Shown: positions 1-5,223, counted from the stretch's first letter. The stretch: 5,223 nucleotides of DNA from Deltaproteobacteria bacterium (GCA_021825035.1 JAKAIQ010000164.1:1-5223); one strand, 5' to 3'. A program made the numbers and translations. Notes: generated by a model from the letters alone, not told the origin.

Positions 1-1259
1 ATATCCTTGTGGAATACGAAGTCCTCGAAGAAGCGGGGCCTTTGGCCGTCGGTTTCAGTATCTTCGATAGTTCGAAAAACTATATTTTTGCCACGAACAC
101 GCAGCTTATCGATAAGGACATCGATTCAGGACGCGGCCTCCACCGCGTGAATATAGGGTTCCCGAATATTACTCTTTTCGCGGGCACATATACGGTAAGC
201 GTGGGTTTATTCAATCGAAATGGCACGGTATACCTCGATTTTAAAAAAGACATAGTGCAGTTCTACATAACAGCAAAAAAACATATAGGCGAAGGCGCGG
301 TTTACTTGAACGCGCAGTTCGACCAGGTTAAGGACGGCGATACAGGAAGCAATGTCCGGACAGCGGCCACAAAATGGCTGAACATGGAATTCGCCTCGAA
401 ATGCAACCTTAGATGCAGATGGTGTACTTTGGACCATTCCAAGCCCGCGACCTTTATAACGGATGAGATACTTAAAAAAACATTGGACGAGGTCGTGGAC
501 TCCGGGCGTTTCGAGCTCGACCAGATAGACCTTCATAACGGAGGCGAAACGCTTCTACACCCGCGGCTGGCCGATCTCCTTTCCGTCATCGCGCAAAAGA
601 GGAAAGACCGCGGCGAATTTCCGCAGGTAAACCTTCTTACAAACGCCATGCTTCTGAACGAGGACGTGGCGAGAAAGATCGTCGATTCGAAGGCGATAGA
701 TTTTATCCGCTTCAGCGTCGACGGAGGGTCGAGGGCCGACTTCGAGGATATGCGCCGCGGGGCGAAGTGGGATGTCGTGCGGGACAATATTCGCCGCTTC
801 ATACGGATCAACAGGGAAGCCGGGAGAAAGATAAAAACCGGAATAATCTGCATCATCCCTTCCGGCAAAAAGAACACGACGGATTGGATGGAAGCCGAAT
901 TCCGGAAGCTTCTCGCTGCCGTTGACGGCTATGAAATAAGGCACTTATGCAATTGGGACGGAAGCAAGGACCTCGGCATTGACGAAAATTGGGGCGATAC
1001 GTGGGGTGATGACACCGACTATAAGAAGGGCAAGGCATGCAAGTTTCTTTTGAAAGACCTGGTCGTATTGCCCAATGGAGACGTAAGCGTCTGCTGCGCG
1101 GATTTGAATTCAAGGGGAGTTATCGGGAACATAAAAGACAACTCCCTTTTTGAGATATACGCGGGCGAGAAAAGGCGTGAAATGATAAAAAAATTTTTTG
1201 CCGGCGACAAAGACCGGATAGAGCTTTGCAGGAGCTGTACAGGCTATTACGAGGGGTAG
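1..1259 (+). CDS. Wzt C-terminal-type carbohydrate-binding domain fused to radical SAM/SPASM enzyme (5' partial)
   Basis: The frame is open to the left edge (Ile and Leu codons precede the GTG at 9), so the true start is probably upstream. Residues are numbered from that GTG. Residues 1-104 resemble the beta-sandwich carbohydrate-binding domain at the C-terminus of Wzt, the ATPase of O-antigen ABC exporters: VEYEVLEEAGPLAVGFSIFD, then IFATNTQL, then LFAGTYTVSVGLFN, closing with GEGAVYLNAQF. After a short linker, a radical SAM domain begins near residue 122. It has CNLRCRWC (C132, C136, C139) for the 4Fe-4S cluster, NGGET (177-181), LLTNA (209-213) and FIRFSVDGG (232-240). The tail has a SPASM-like Cx12Gx4C (C344, G357, C362), an extra C363 and CRSC (C407, C410). 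I infer that the enzyme modifies a glycan held by the binding domain; the reaction is unknown. Whether a Wzt ATPase domain lies upstream cannot be seen. Domain calls are strong; function is open. Confidence 0.88.
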   Translation, partial: ILVEYEVLEEAGPLAVGFSIFDSSKNYIFATNTQLIDKDIDSGRGLHRVNIGFPNITLFAGTYTVSVGLFNRNGTVYLDFKKDIVQFYITAKKHIGEGAVYLNAQFDQVKDGDTGSNVRTAATKWLNMEFASKCNLRCRWCTLDHSKPATFITDEILKKTLDEVVDSGRFELDQIDLHNGGETLLHPRLADLLSVIAQKRKDRGEFPQVNLLTNAMLLNEDVARKIVDSKAIDFIRFSVDGGSRADFEDMRRGAKWDVVRDNIRRFIRINREAGRKIKTGIICIIPSGKKNTTDWMEAEFRKLLAAVDGYEIRHLCNWDGSKDLGIDENWGDTWGDDTDYKKGKACKFLLKDLVVLPNGDVSVCCADLNSRGVIGNIKDNSLFEIYAGEKRREMIKKFFAGDKDRIELCRSCTGYYEG

Positions 1260-1274
1260 TTTTAAAAAAGACAT

Positions 1275-1829
1275 ATGAAGATAAACAGCGAAGTCCGGTT
1301 TTTAATCTCGGAAAAAGCAAATATCAGGATCGGAAGATACACATACGGGCAGCCGAAACTGCTGACGTGGACCGATGCCGATTATATTACCATAGGGTCT
1401 TTTTGTTCCATCGCTGAAGATGTGGTGATTATGGGCGGCGGCGAGCACCGGGCAGACTGGTTTACAACATATCCGCTGAGAATTGTTTTTGGTTTGCCGG
1501 GAGCGGGAGAGGACGGACACCCCCGCACAAAAGGGGAGACCATCATAGGAAATGACGTATGGATAGGATATGGAGCGACTATCCTGTCCGGCGTCAGAAT
1601 AGGTGACGGCGCGGTCATCGGGGCAAAAGCCGTTGTGTCGAGGGATGTCCCGCCATACGGCGTCGCGGCCGGTAATCCCGCCAGGCTGGTAAAATACCGT
1701 TTTGACGAAGAAGTCAGGGATGAGCTTTTAAAGATAAGGTGGTGGGAATGGCCCCTGGAAAAAATAATTAAAAACGTCCATATTCTATGCGGTAATAGTC
1801 TAAAGACATTGAAGGAGTCGATATCATGA
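1275..1829 (+). CDS. CatB-like hexapeptide-repeat O-acetyltransferase
   Basis: This 184-residue protein has the size and pattern of the xenobiotic/CatB-type acetyltransferases, trimeric left-handed beta-helix enzymes that use acetyl-CoA to acetylate a hydroxyl group. Hexapeptide-type turns are visible at 16-48 (ANIRIG, ITIGSFCSIAEDV) and 88-120 (ETIIGNDVWIGYGATILSGV, VRIGDGAVIGAKAVV). The loop GGEHRADWFTTYP (55-67) is the family signature, and H58 matches the usual catalytic histidine. VAAGNPARLVKYRF (130-143) is the typical end of the helix, followed by a short alpha-helical tail (RWWEWPLEKI). In this operon the acceptor is most likely a sugar of the surface polysaccharide rather than an antibiotic, which is inference from context. 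The start ATG is 15 nt after the previous stop; GAGGGG at 1251-1256 is rather far away, so the ribosome site is weak. The end overlaps the next gene by 4 nt. Confidence 0.93.
   Translation: MKINSEVRFLISEKANIRIGRYTYGQPKLLTWTDADYITIGSFCSIAEDVVIMGGGEHRADWFTTYPLRIVFGLPGAGEDGHPRTKGETIIGNDVWIGYGATILSGVRIGDGAVIGAKAVVSRDVPPYGVAAGNPARLVKYRFDEEVRDELLKIRWWEWPLEKIIKNVHILCGNSLKTLKESIS
1811..1817 (+). promoter_or_regulatory. Shine-Dalgarno site for the methyltransferase gene
   Basis: GAAGGAG lies 8 nt before the ATG at 1826 and inside the end of the acetyltransferase gene. It is the best-placed ribosome binding site in the window. It supports the ATGA start/stop overlap as the true start and points to translational coupling of the two genes. 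Confidence 0.8.
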
Positions 1830-2626
1830 ACGGTAAATCGCTTTTTAACCCGCTTGACTATTCAAAATCCCTGCTTCAGGAACCTCAGCGGCTGAGCGAC
1901 GTCACGAGCTGGCATGAGCACATACCGTTCGCCTTTGTCCTTACCGAGATGCTGAAGCCAAGGGTATTCGTTGAGCTTGGCACCCATAAAGGCGATTCAT
2001 ACCTCGCCTTCTGTCAGGCGATCGATACGCTGGGGTTGGTCGCCGGATGCTACGCCGTCGACACGTGGCAGGGAGAGGAGCATGCCGGGTTTTATGATGA
2101 GAGCGTGTATGAGGAGCTAAAGGCATACCATAATCCGCGCTACGGAAGATTTTCAGAGCTCGTCAAATGCACCTTTGATGAGGCGCTCGCAAGATTTTCC
2201 GGCGAATCCATCGACCTTCTTCATATCGACGGGCTTCATACATATGAAGCGGTGAAACATGACTTTGAGACCTGGCTCCCGAAGATGAGCGGAAGCGGCG
2301 TTGTACTTTTTCACGATACGGCCGTCCGTGAGCGAGCTTTCGGGGTCTGGAGGCTCTGGGAAGAGATTAGCGAAAAGTATCCGAGCTTCGAATTCAAGCA
2401 TGGCCACGGCCTGGGGGTTGCGGCTGTGGGAAGTACGGTGCCTGAACCGCTCTCCGGGCTGTTTTCGGCGGACGCGCGGGATGCCGCGAACATATGCCGA
2501 TTTTTCCATTTAATGGGGGAGCGCATAGCTAAAGGCCGGCAGGTCCAGGCGCTCCTTGAGTCGCCGAGCTGGAGGGTGACCGCGCCTTTGAGGAAGATGA
2601 GGAGGATCTGGAAGAAGATATGCTGA
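1826..2626 (+). CDS. Class I SAM-dependent methyltransferase (Methyltransf_24 type) with SWRxTAPLR tail
   Basis: The 266-residue protein has a Rossmann-type SAM-binding core. Motif I is VFVELGTHKGDS (48-59), the acidic loop is YAVDTWQGEEHAGFY (76-90, D79), and the Methyltransf_24 hallmark stretches are IDLLHIDGLHTYEAVKHDFE (129-148) and VVLFHDT (159-165), whose His and Asp residues may bind a metal or take part in catalysis. Members of this type are common in polysaccharide clusters, where they probably O-methylate sugars; the exact acceptor cannot be read here. Residues 212-243 look helical and lead to a basic tail, SPSWRVTAPLRKMRRIWKKI (246-265), almost the same as the tail of the following glycosyltransferase. 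The start overlaps the acetyltransferase stop (ATGA), and the stop overlaps the next start by 7 nt. The last part, from about 2400, is visibly more GC-rich than the rest of the gene. Confidence 0.9.
   Translation: MNGKSLFNPLDYSKSLLQEPQRLSDVTSWHEHIPFAFVLTEMLKPRVFVELGTHKGDSYLAFCQAIDTLGLVAGCYAVDTWQGEEHAGFYDESVYEELKAYHNPRYGRFSELVKCTFDEALARFSGESIDLLHIDGLHTYEAVKHDFETWLPKMSGSGVVLFHDTAVRERAFGVWRLWEEISEKYPSFEFKHGHGLGVAAVGSTVPEPLSGLFSADARDAANICRFFHLMGERIAKGRQVQALLESPSWRVTAPLRKMRRIWKKIC
2567..2593 (+). repeat. SWRxTAPLR tail repeat, copy 1
   Basis: These 27 bases encode SWRVTAPLR (residues 248-256) at the end of the methyltransferase. They match 3460-3486 at 23 of 27 positions in the same reading frame. 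Three of the four differences are at third codon positions; the other changes Val to Met. Confidence 0.8.
2600..2605 (+). promoter_or_regulatory. Possible Shine-Dalgarno site for the GT2 gene, inside the methyltransferase tail
   Basis: AGGAGG ends 14 nt before the ATG at 2620, which is longer than ideal. A second purine run, GAAGAAG at 2611-2617, is only 2 nt from the ATG. Both lie in codons for the basic tail of the methyltransferase, so the tail also carries the translation signal for the next gene. Coupled re-initiation at the 7-nt overlap is likely. Confidence 0.5.
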
Positions 2627-3513
2627 CAATATCGGTTGCGCTATGGAACCCCGACCCCGCGATGCTTGAGGCGTTCCTGCGGTCGCTGCGGAAGACGGCT
2701 CCCGAAATGTCGCAGTTGATAGTGGTGGACAACGGAAGCGCGGACAAGGCTTACAGGCGGCTGTTGAAAGAGGTGTACGGCGGCGCTACGGCCACCACGA
2801 TCGACGTGATAGAGAACGCGGAGAACCTGGGATTCGGGCGGGCGCACAACCAGGCGCTGGAGCGCGCCTCCGGCAGGTACTTCGCCGTGGTCAACGACGA
2901 CGTCGAATGGTTCGAGACGTGGACCACGCCCATGATAAGGATATTGGACGGCTATGACGGGGTGGGGCAGGTCGGGATGAGAAACGGGGCGTACAACGTG
3001 TTCGATCCCCTCGGCAATACGGAGATGGCGGCGGATTGCGCCGCGCCCGAGTATGTCGAAGGGTCCTGCTTCATGATGAGGACCGCGACCGCTAAAGAGC
3101 GCGGCCTGTTTGACGAGCGGTATGAGATCGGATATTTTGAAGACGCCGACCTGTCGCTTCGCCTGAGAAAGGCCGGGTACAGGCTGTCGAACGTCGACGT
3201 CAGGTGGATACATCACCGGGGCAGGACGGCGGAGGCCGCAAAGACTATCGACATGAAGAAGATCGCGTCGAAGAACAGGCATGAGTTCGAGGAAAGATGG
3301 TACGGCTATCTTCTTACGAGGTCTTTTGAAGAGACGGTAGACCCGAACGCCTATCGTGAAATGCAGAAGGAACTCTTGACGAAAAGAAGAGAGGTCGCCG
3401 AAAAAGACATTCAGATGGCCGAAAAAGACAGGCGGATCGCGGACATTTTGAACTCATGGAGCTGGAGGATGACCGCTCCGTTAAGGCGCGGCCTTGAATT
3501 CCTGAAGAGATAG
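2620..3513 (+). CDS. Family 2 glycosyltransferase (rhamnosyltransferase-like) with C-terminal coiled coil
   Basis: This is a 297-residue GT-A fold enzyme of the WbbL/rhamnosyltransferase-like type, which transfers a sugar from a nucleotide donor to a lipid-linked glycan at the inner face of the membrane. It begins with the nucleotide-binding strand LTISVALWNPD (2-12), followed by LIVVDNGSAD (33-42) and NAENLGFGRAHNQAL (66-80). VVNDDV (90-95) is the DxD-like metal site. EGSCFMMR (147-154) and GYFEDADLSLRLRKAGYR (171-188) form the acceptor/catalytic region, with HHR at 198-200. There is no membrane segment. Residues 243-277 are charged and heptad-like, probably a coiled coil, and they lead to SWSWRMTAPLRRGLEFLKR. 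The donor sugar cannot be named. The 5' two-thirds are much richer in GC (about 64% over 2641-2880 by hand count) than genes to the left. The start overlaps the methyltransferase stop by 7 nt. Confidence 0.93.
   Translation: MLTISVALWNPDPAMLEAFLRSLRKTAPEMSQLIVVDNGSADKAYRRLLKEVYGGATATTIDVIENAENLGFGRAHNQALERASGRYFAVVNDDVEWFETWTTPMIRILDGYDGVGQVGMRNGAYNVFDPLGNTEMAADCAAPEYVEGSCFMMRTATAKERGLFDERYEIGYFEDADLSLRLRKAGYRLSNVDVRWIHHRGRTAEAAKTIDMKKIASKNRHEFEERWYGYLLTRSFEETVDPNAYREMQKELLTKRREVAEKDIQMAEKDRRIADILNSWSWRMTAPLRRGLEFLKR
3397..3430 (+). repeat. Tandem heptad micro-repeat in the GT2 coiled coil
   Basis: The same 13 bases (GCCGAAAAAGACA) occur at 3397-3409 and 3418-3430, exactly 21 nt apart, which is one protein heptad (AEKDIQM then AEKDRRI). 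It looks like an in-frame duplication or expansion unit of the coiled-coil stalk. Confidence 0.75.
3460..3486 (+). repeat. SWRxTAPLR tail repeat, copy 2
   Basis: These bases encode SWRMTAPLR (residues 281-289) at the end of the GT2 enzyme and match 2567-2593 at 23 of 27 positions. The two copies are 893 nt apart and bracket essentially the whole GT2 gene. Confidence 0.8.
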
Positions 3514-3518
3514 GAAGG
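3512..3518 (+). promoter_or_regulatory. Shine-Dalgarno-like site for the small basic protein
   Basis: AGGAAGG lies just before the ATG at 3520 and overlaps the GT2 stop codon (TAG at 3511-3513). The spacing is short, but together with the 6-nt gene gap it favours coupled translation of the small gene after GT2. Confidence 0.5.
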
Positions 3519-3519
3519 C

Positions 3520-3741
3520 ATGGAAGACCTGAATATCGAAATCATAAAAAAAAGGATAAGAGAGCGCCTTGAAAAAAGGGGCGGGCCGATCGGGTGCCTG
3601 TCTTCAGATCATGAATGCCCCGCTCGCTCGTTTTTGTTGCCGGCCGGTTTAATCAAAGGGCTCAAGCGCGCCGTAAAAAAGATCCCCTTCAGCGAAAAGG
3701 TTTATTCCGCCATAATGAACAGGTACGTGAAAGGCCTGTAA
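3520..3741 (+). CDS. Small basic protein of unknown function
   Basis: This 73-residue protein fits snugly between two glycosyltransferase genes and has its own ribosome-site-like sequence. Its codon choice (ATA, AGG, AAA, GCC) agrees with its neighbours, so I take it as real. It has two parts: an N-terminal charged helix, NIEIIKKRIRERLEKR (5-20), and, after a Gly/Pro/Cys-containing linker (C26, C33), a basic helical segment GLIKGLKRAVKKIPF (43-57), followed by SEKVYSAIMNRYVKGL. There is no signal peptide and no clear membrane span. The plan (an IRERxxxR helix, a linker, then a Lys/Arg-rich amphipathic segment) recalls the N-terminal extensions I remember on some methyltransferases and glycosyltransferases in polysaccharide clusters. 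It may therefore be a detached membrane- or complex-anchoring module, or the remnant of a longer gene. No catalytic motif is seen, and homology is inferred by eye only. Confidence 0.65.
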   Translation: MEDLNIEIIKKRIRERLEKRGGPIGCLSSDHECPARSFLLPAGLIKGLKRAVKKIPFSEKVYSAIMNRYVKGL

Positions 3742-3762
3742 AGAGCGCGCCGCGAAAGACGC

Positions 3763-4854
3763 ATGAAGATCATAATAATGTACCCGCACATAGGTGTCCG
3801 GGACGCGGTGGGCAACGCCTGCGTCGAAGAATACAGGGCATTGAAGGAAGAGGGCATCGAGGCGTTCGTCTACGCCGAAACCCACGACCCTTCGGTCCGG
3901 GATTGCATGATCGGCGAGAGTGCGTTGAACGCGCTTGTCATGGACGAAGAGGCCCTGCTTATATATCATCACGGCATTTACTGGGAAAAAGGGCACGAGA
4001 TATTCTCAAAGAGCAGATGCAGGAAGGTCATAAGATATCACAATATAACCCCGGCTCATTTCTTTCTGAGACACAGCGAAGTCTTCTTCAGGAACTGTTT
4101 TCTGGGAAGGAGGCAGAGCGCGGCCATGCTGTCGTGCGGCGTGGACGCCGTCTGGGGAGACAGCCATTTCAATAATAAGGAATTCATTGACCTCGGCCTG
4201 CCTGAAGAGAGAACGCGGGTTCTGCCGCCTTTTCACGTGATTCACGGGTATGACGCCCTGAGCCCCGACGCCGCGGCCCTGGAAAGACTGAACGACGGCA
4301 AGACAAACGTGCTGTTCGTCGGCAGGATCGCCCCGAACAAGGGCCACAGGCACCTTATTTATACGGCTTTTTACTACAGGCTGCTGTTCGGCGAAAACGT
4401 CAGGTTCATAATTACGGGCGCGCTGGACCCTGGCTTGAAAGGATATTACAGGGAGCTTAAGGGACTCGTCGCGCAACTTGGGGTCAAAGACCTCGTTTTT
4501 TTTACCGGCGGCGTTTCGCCTGAATATCTCAAGTCATGTTACCTCGGGTCCCACGTTTTTTTGCTTTTGAGCGAGCATGAGGGGTTTTGCGTGCCGATTC
4601 TGGAGGCCCAGCATTTCAAATTGCCCATAGTTGCCTTGAACAGGGGCGCGGTCAAGGACACCCTCGGCGAAAATCAATTGATTTACGACGAACCGGACTA
4701 CGAGATTATCGCGTCCGCCATAGATGAGATCCGAGGCAATCCGGACGTCAGGGGTTTTCTCGTTGACGAGGGCCGGAAAAGTCGCCTGCAGCACGAAAGG
4801 GACGCGCTCAAGGCAAGGTTTCTCGGATACATAAGGGAATTAACGCGAGCATGA
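3763..4854 (+). CDS. Family 4 glycosyltransferase
   Basis: This is a 363-residue GT-B fold enzyme, full length for family GT4, which transfers sugars from nucleotide donors with retention of configuration. The N-terminal domain starts IIIMYPHIGVRDAVGNACVE (3-22) and contains LIYHHGIYWE (66-75) and RYHNITP (91-97). This matches a GT4 subgroup I recognise by its D-A-V/I-x-N loop, paired YHH and YHNITPxxFF motifs. WGDSHFNNKEF (131-141) follows. The C-terminal domain has VLFVGRIAPNKGH (183-195), the donor-binding FFTGGVSPEYL (246-256), and SEHEGFCVPILEA (270-282), which holds the E-x7-E pair (E273, E281). It has no signal peptide or membrane span and is presumably at the cytoplasmic membrane face. 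Donor and linkage are unknown. The start ATG is 21 nt after the small gene and has a weak ribosome site. The stop overlaps the next start (ATGA). Confidence 0.94.
   Translation: MKIIIMYPHIGVRDAVGNACVEEYRALKEEGIEAFVYAETHDPSVRDCMIGESALNALVMDEEALLIYHHGIYWEKGHEIFSKSRCRKVIRYHNITPAHFFLRHSEVFFRNCFLGRRQSAAMLSCGVDAVWGDSHFNNKEFIDLGLPEERTRVLPPFHVIHGYDALSPDAAALERLNDGKTNVLFVGRIAPNKGHRHLIYTAFYYRLLFGENVRFIITGALDPGLKGYYRELKGLVAQLGVKDLVFFTGGVSPEYLKSCYLGSHVFLLLSEHEGFCVPILEAQHFKLPIVALNRGAVKDTLGENQLIYDEPDYEIIASAIDEIRGNPDVRGFLVDEGRKSRLQHERDALKARFLGYIRELTRA
4833..4838 (+). promoter_or_regulatory. Possible Shine-Dalgarno site for the second GT4 gene
   Basis: AAGGGA lies 12 nt before the ATG at 4851, inside the end of the preceding gene. 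The spacing is slightly long. It supports the ATGA overlap start together with the clear GT4 N-terminus that follows. Confidence 0.45.
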
Positions 4855-5223
4855 GAATAGGCTTCGATTACAGCGCGGCCGCGATATCGAGCGAAAGGAC
4901 AGGCATAGGGAATTATGCCTCCCGGCTCATGCGCGCCCTTCTGAAGATAGACTGCGAAAACCAATACGTGCTTTACCCGGTCTTGAGCAACTTCCGTTTG
5001 CACAGCATCGGCGATTTCCCGGAGGCCCGCAACCTTGAAGTGGCCTTCAAGACGGCGTTGCCGAAGCTTTTGTGGTTTTACGGCGGGATGACGCGAGTCG
5101 GGGAATATCTGCTCGGAAATGTCGACGTTGTCCACAGCACAGCGTTCTGGGCGCCGCGCTTCAGAAGCAGAAAGAAACGACTCGTTGTGACGATCTACGA
5201 CCTGACCGTATTTACCCATCCGG
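4851..5223 (+). CDS. Family 4 glycosyltransferase, N-terminal part (3' partial)
   Basis: The gene runs off the right edge, so only 124 residues are visible. The start MRIGFDYSAA followed by ERTGIGNYASRLMRALLKID (15-34) is the classic opening of mannosyl/rhamnosyl-type GT4 enzymes: a first beta strand, then the T-G-I-G-N-Y loop and helix that contact the acceptor and donor. ENQYVLYP (36-43) is the next strand. VDVVHSTAFWAPRF (91-104) and LVVTIYDLTVFTHP (111-124) match the conserved H-S/N and T-I-x-D-L-T-x-x-x-x-P segments of this group. The position usually occupied by His in the HDL motif is Tyr here, a variation that I believe is common. It starts inside the stop of the preceding GT4 gene (ATGA), so the two are probably coupled and may act one after the other on the same chain. 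The donor-binding domain lies outside the window. Confidence 0.92.
   Translation, partial: MRIGFDYSAAAISSERTGIGNYASRLMRALLKIDCENQYVLYPVLSNFRLHSIGDFPEARNLEVAFKTALPKLLWFYGGMTRVGEYLLGNVDVVHSTAFWAPRFRSRKKRLVVTIYDLTVFTHP

Noticed and set aside
9..11. GTG at position 9 as the true start of the first gene
   Set aside because: It falls in the first strands of the Wzt-type domain, has no ribosome site visible in the 8 bases before it, and the frame is open to the edge, so the gene most likely begins upstream.
1187..1199. Run of seven A followed by six T, resembling part of a terminator
   Set aside because: It lies inside the radical SAM gene (codons for Ile-Lys-Lys-Phe-Phe), has no GC-rich stem before it, and the operon continues past it.
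1260..1274. Short gap before the acetyltransferase as a promoter region
   Set aside because: Only 15 nt, with no -35/-10 pair around it that stands out from the coding sequence.
2641..3282. A 213-codon open frame on the - strand opposite GT2
   Set aside because: It lies in the GC-rich block where antisense stops are rare, it is entirely covered by a convincing GT2 gene, and its translation shows no domain pattern.
3546..3553. Run of eight A early in the small gene, a possible phase-variation tract
   Set aside because: Slippage in either direction leads quickly to a stop, so it could only switch the small gene off; eight A in a Lys/Arg-rich AT-using stretch is easily chance, and no comparative data are available here.
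3615..4175. A 186-codon open frame on the + strand overlapping the small gene and the GT4 gene
   Set aside because: The translation is Arg/His/Pro-rich with no recognisable motif, and it lies out of frame with a clear GT4 enzyme; it is a shadow frame.
4698..5219. A 173-codon open frame on the - strand near the right edge
   Set aside because: It is opposite two well-supported GT4 genes and has no family motif.

Overview
The window is a tightly packed, single-strand stretch of a surface-polysaccharide (O-antigen or capsule type) biosynthesis operon. All seven recognisable genes are on the + strand. The largest intergenic gaps are 21 nt (3742-3762) and 15 nt (1260-1274), and four gene pairs overlap or nearly touch (ATGA overlaps at 1826-1829 and 4851-4854, a 7-nt overlap at 2620-2626, and 6 nt between 3513 and 3520). 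I see no tRNA, rRNA, CRISPR array, insertion sequence, internal promoter or terminator.

The organism looks like a Gram-negative bacterium that exports polysaccharide by an ABC transporter, because the first gene carries a Wzt C-terminal-type carbohydrate-binding domain. The GC content is roughly 50-55% with frequent ATA (Ile) and AGG/AGA (Arg) codons. That would fit lineages such as Desulfobacterota, Nitrospirota or Omnitrophota, but the taxonomic guess is weak.

Layout. At 1-1259 is the 3' part of a gene that joins a Wzt C-terminal-type carbohydrate-binding domain to a radical SAM domain with a shortened SPASM tail; its beginning lies off the left edge. At 1275-1829 is a CatB-like left-handed beta-helix O-acetyltransferase. 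At 1826-2626 is a class I SAM methyltransferase of the Methyltransf_24 type. At 2620-3513 is a family 2 glycosyltransferase with a C-terminal coiled coil. At 3520-3741 is a small basic protein of unknown function. At 3763-4854 is a family 4 glycosyltransferase, and from 4851 a second family 4 glycosyltransferase runs off the right edge.

Together these genes would extend a glycan chain (GT2, GT4, GT4) and decorate it (O-acetylation, methylation, an unknown radical reaction). The binding domain on the radical enzyme suggests that this modification is tied to recognition of the finished chain by the exporter.

The most unusual points are the Wzt_C/radical-SAM fusion, the same SWRxTAPLR tail on two unrelated neighbouring enzymes (with matching DNA that brackets the GT2 gene), and the free-standing small basic protein in frame behind the GT2 amber stop.
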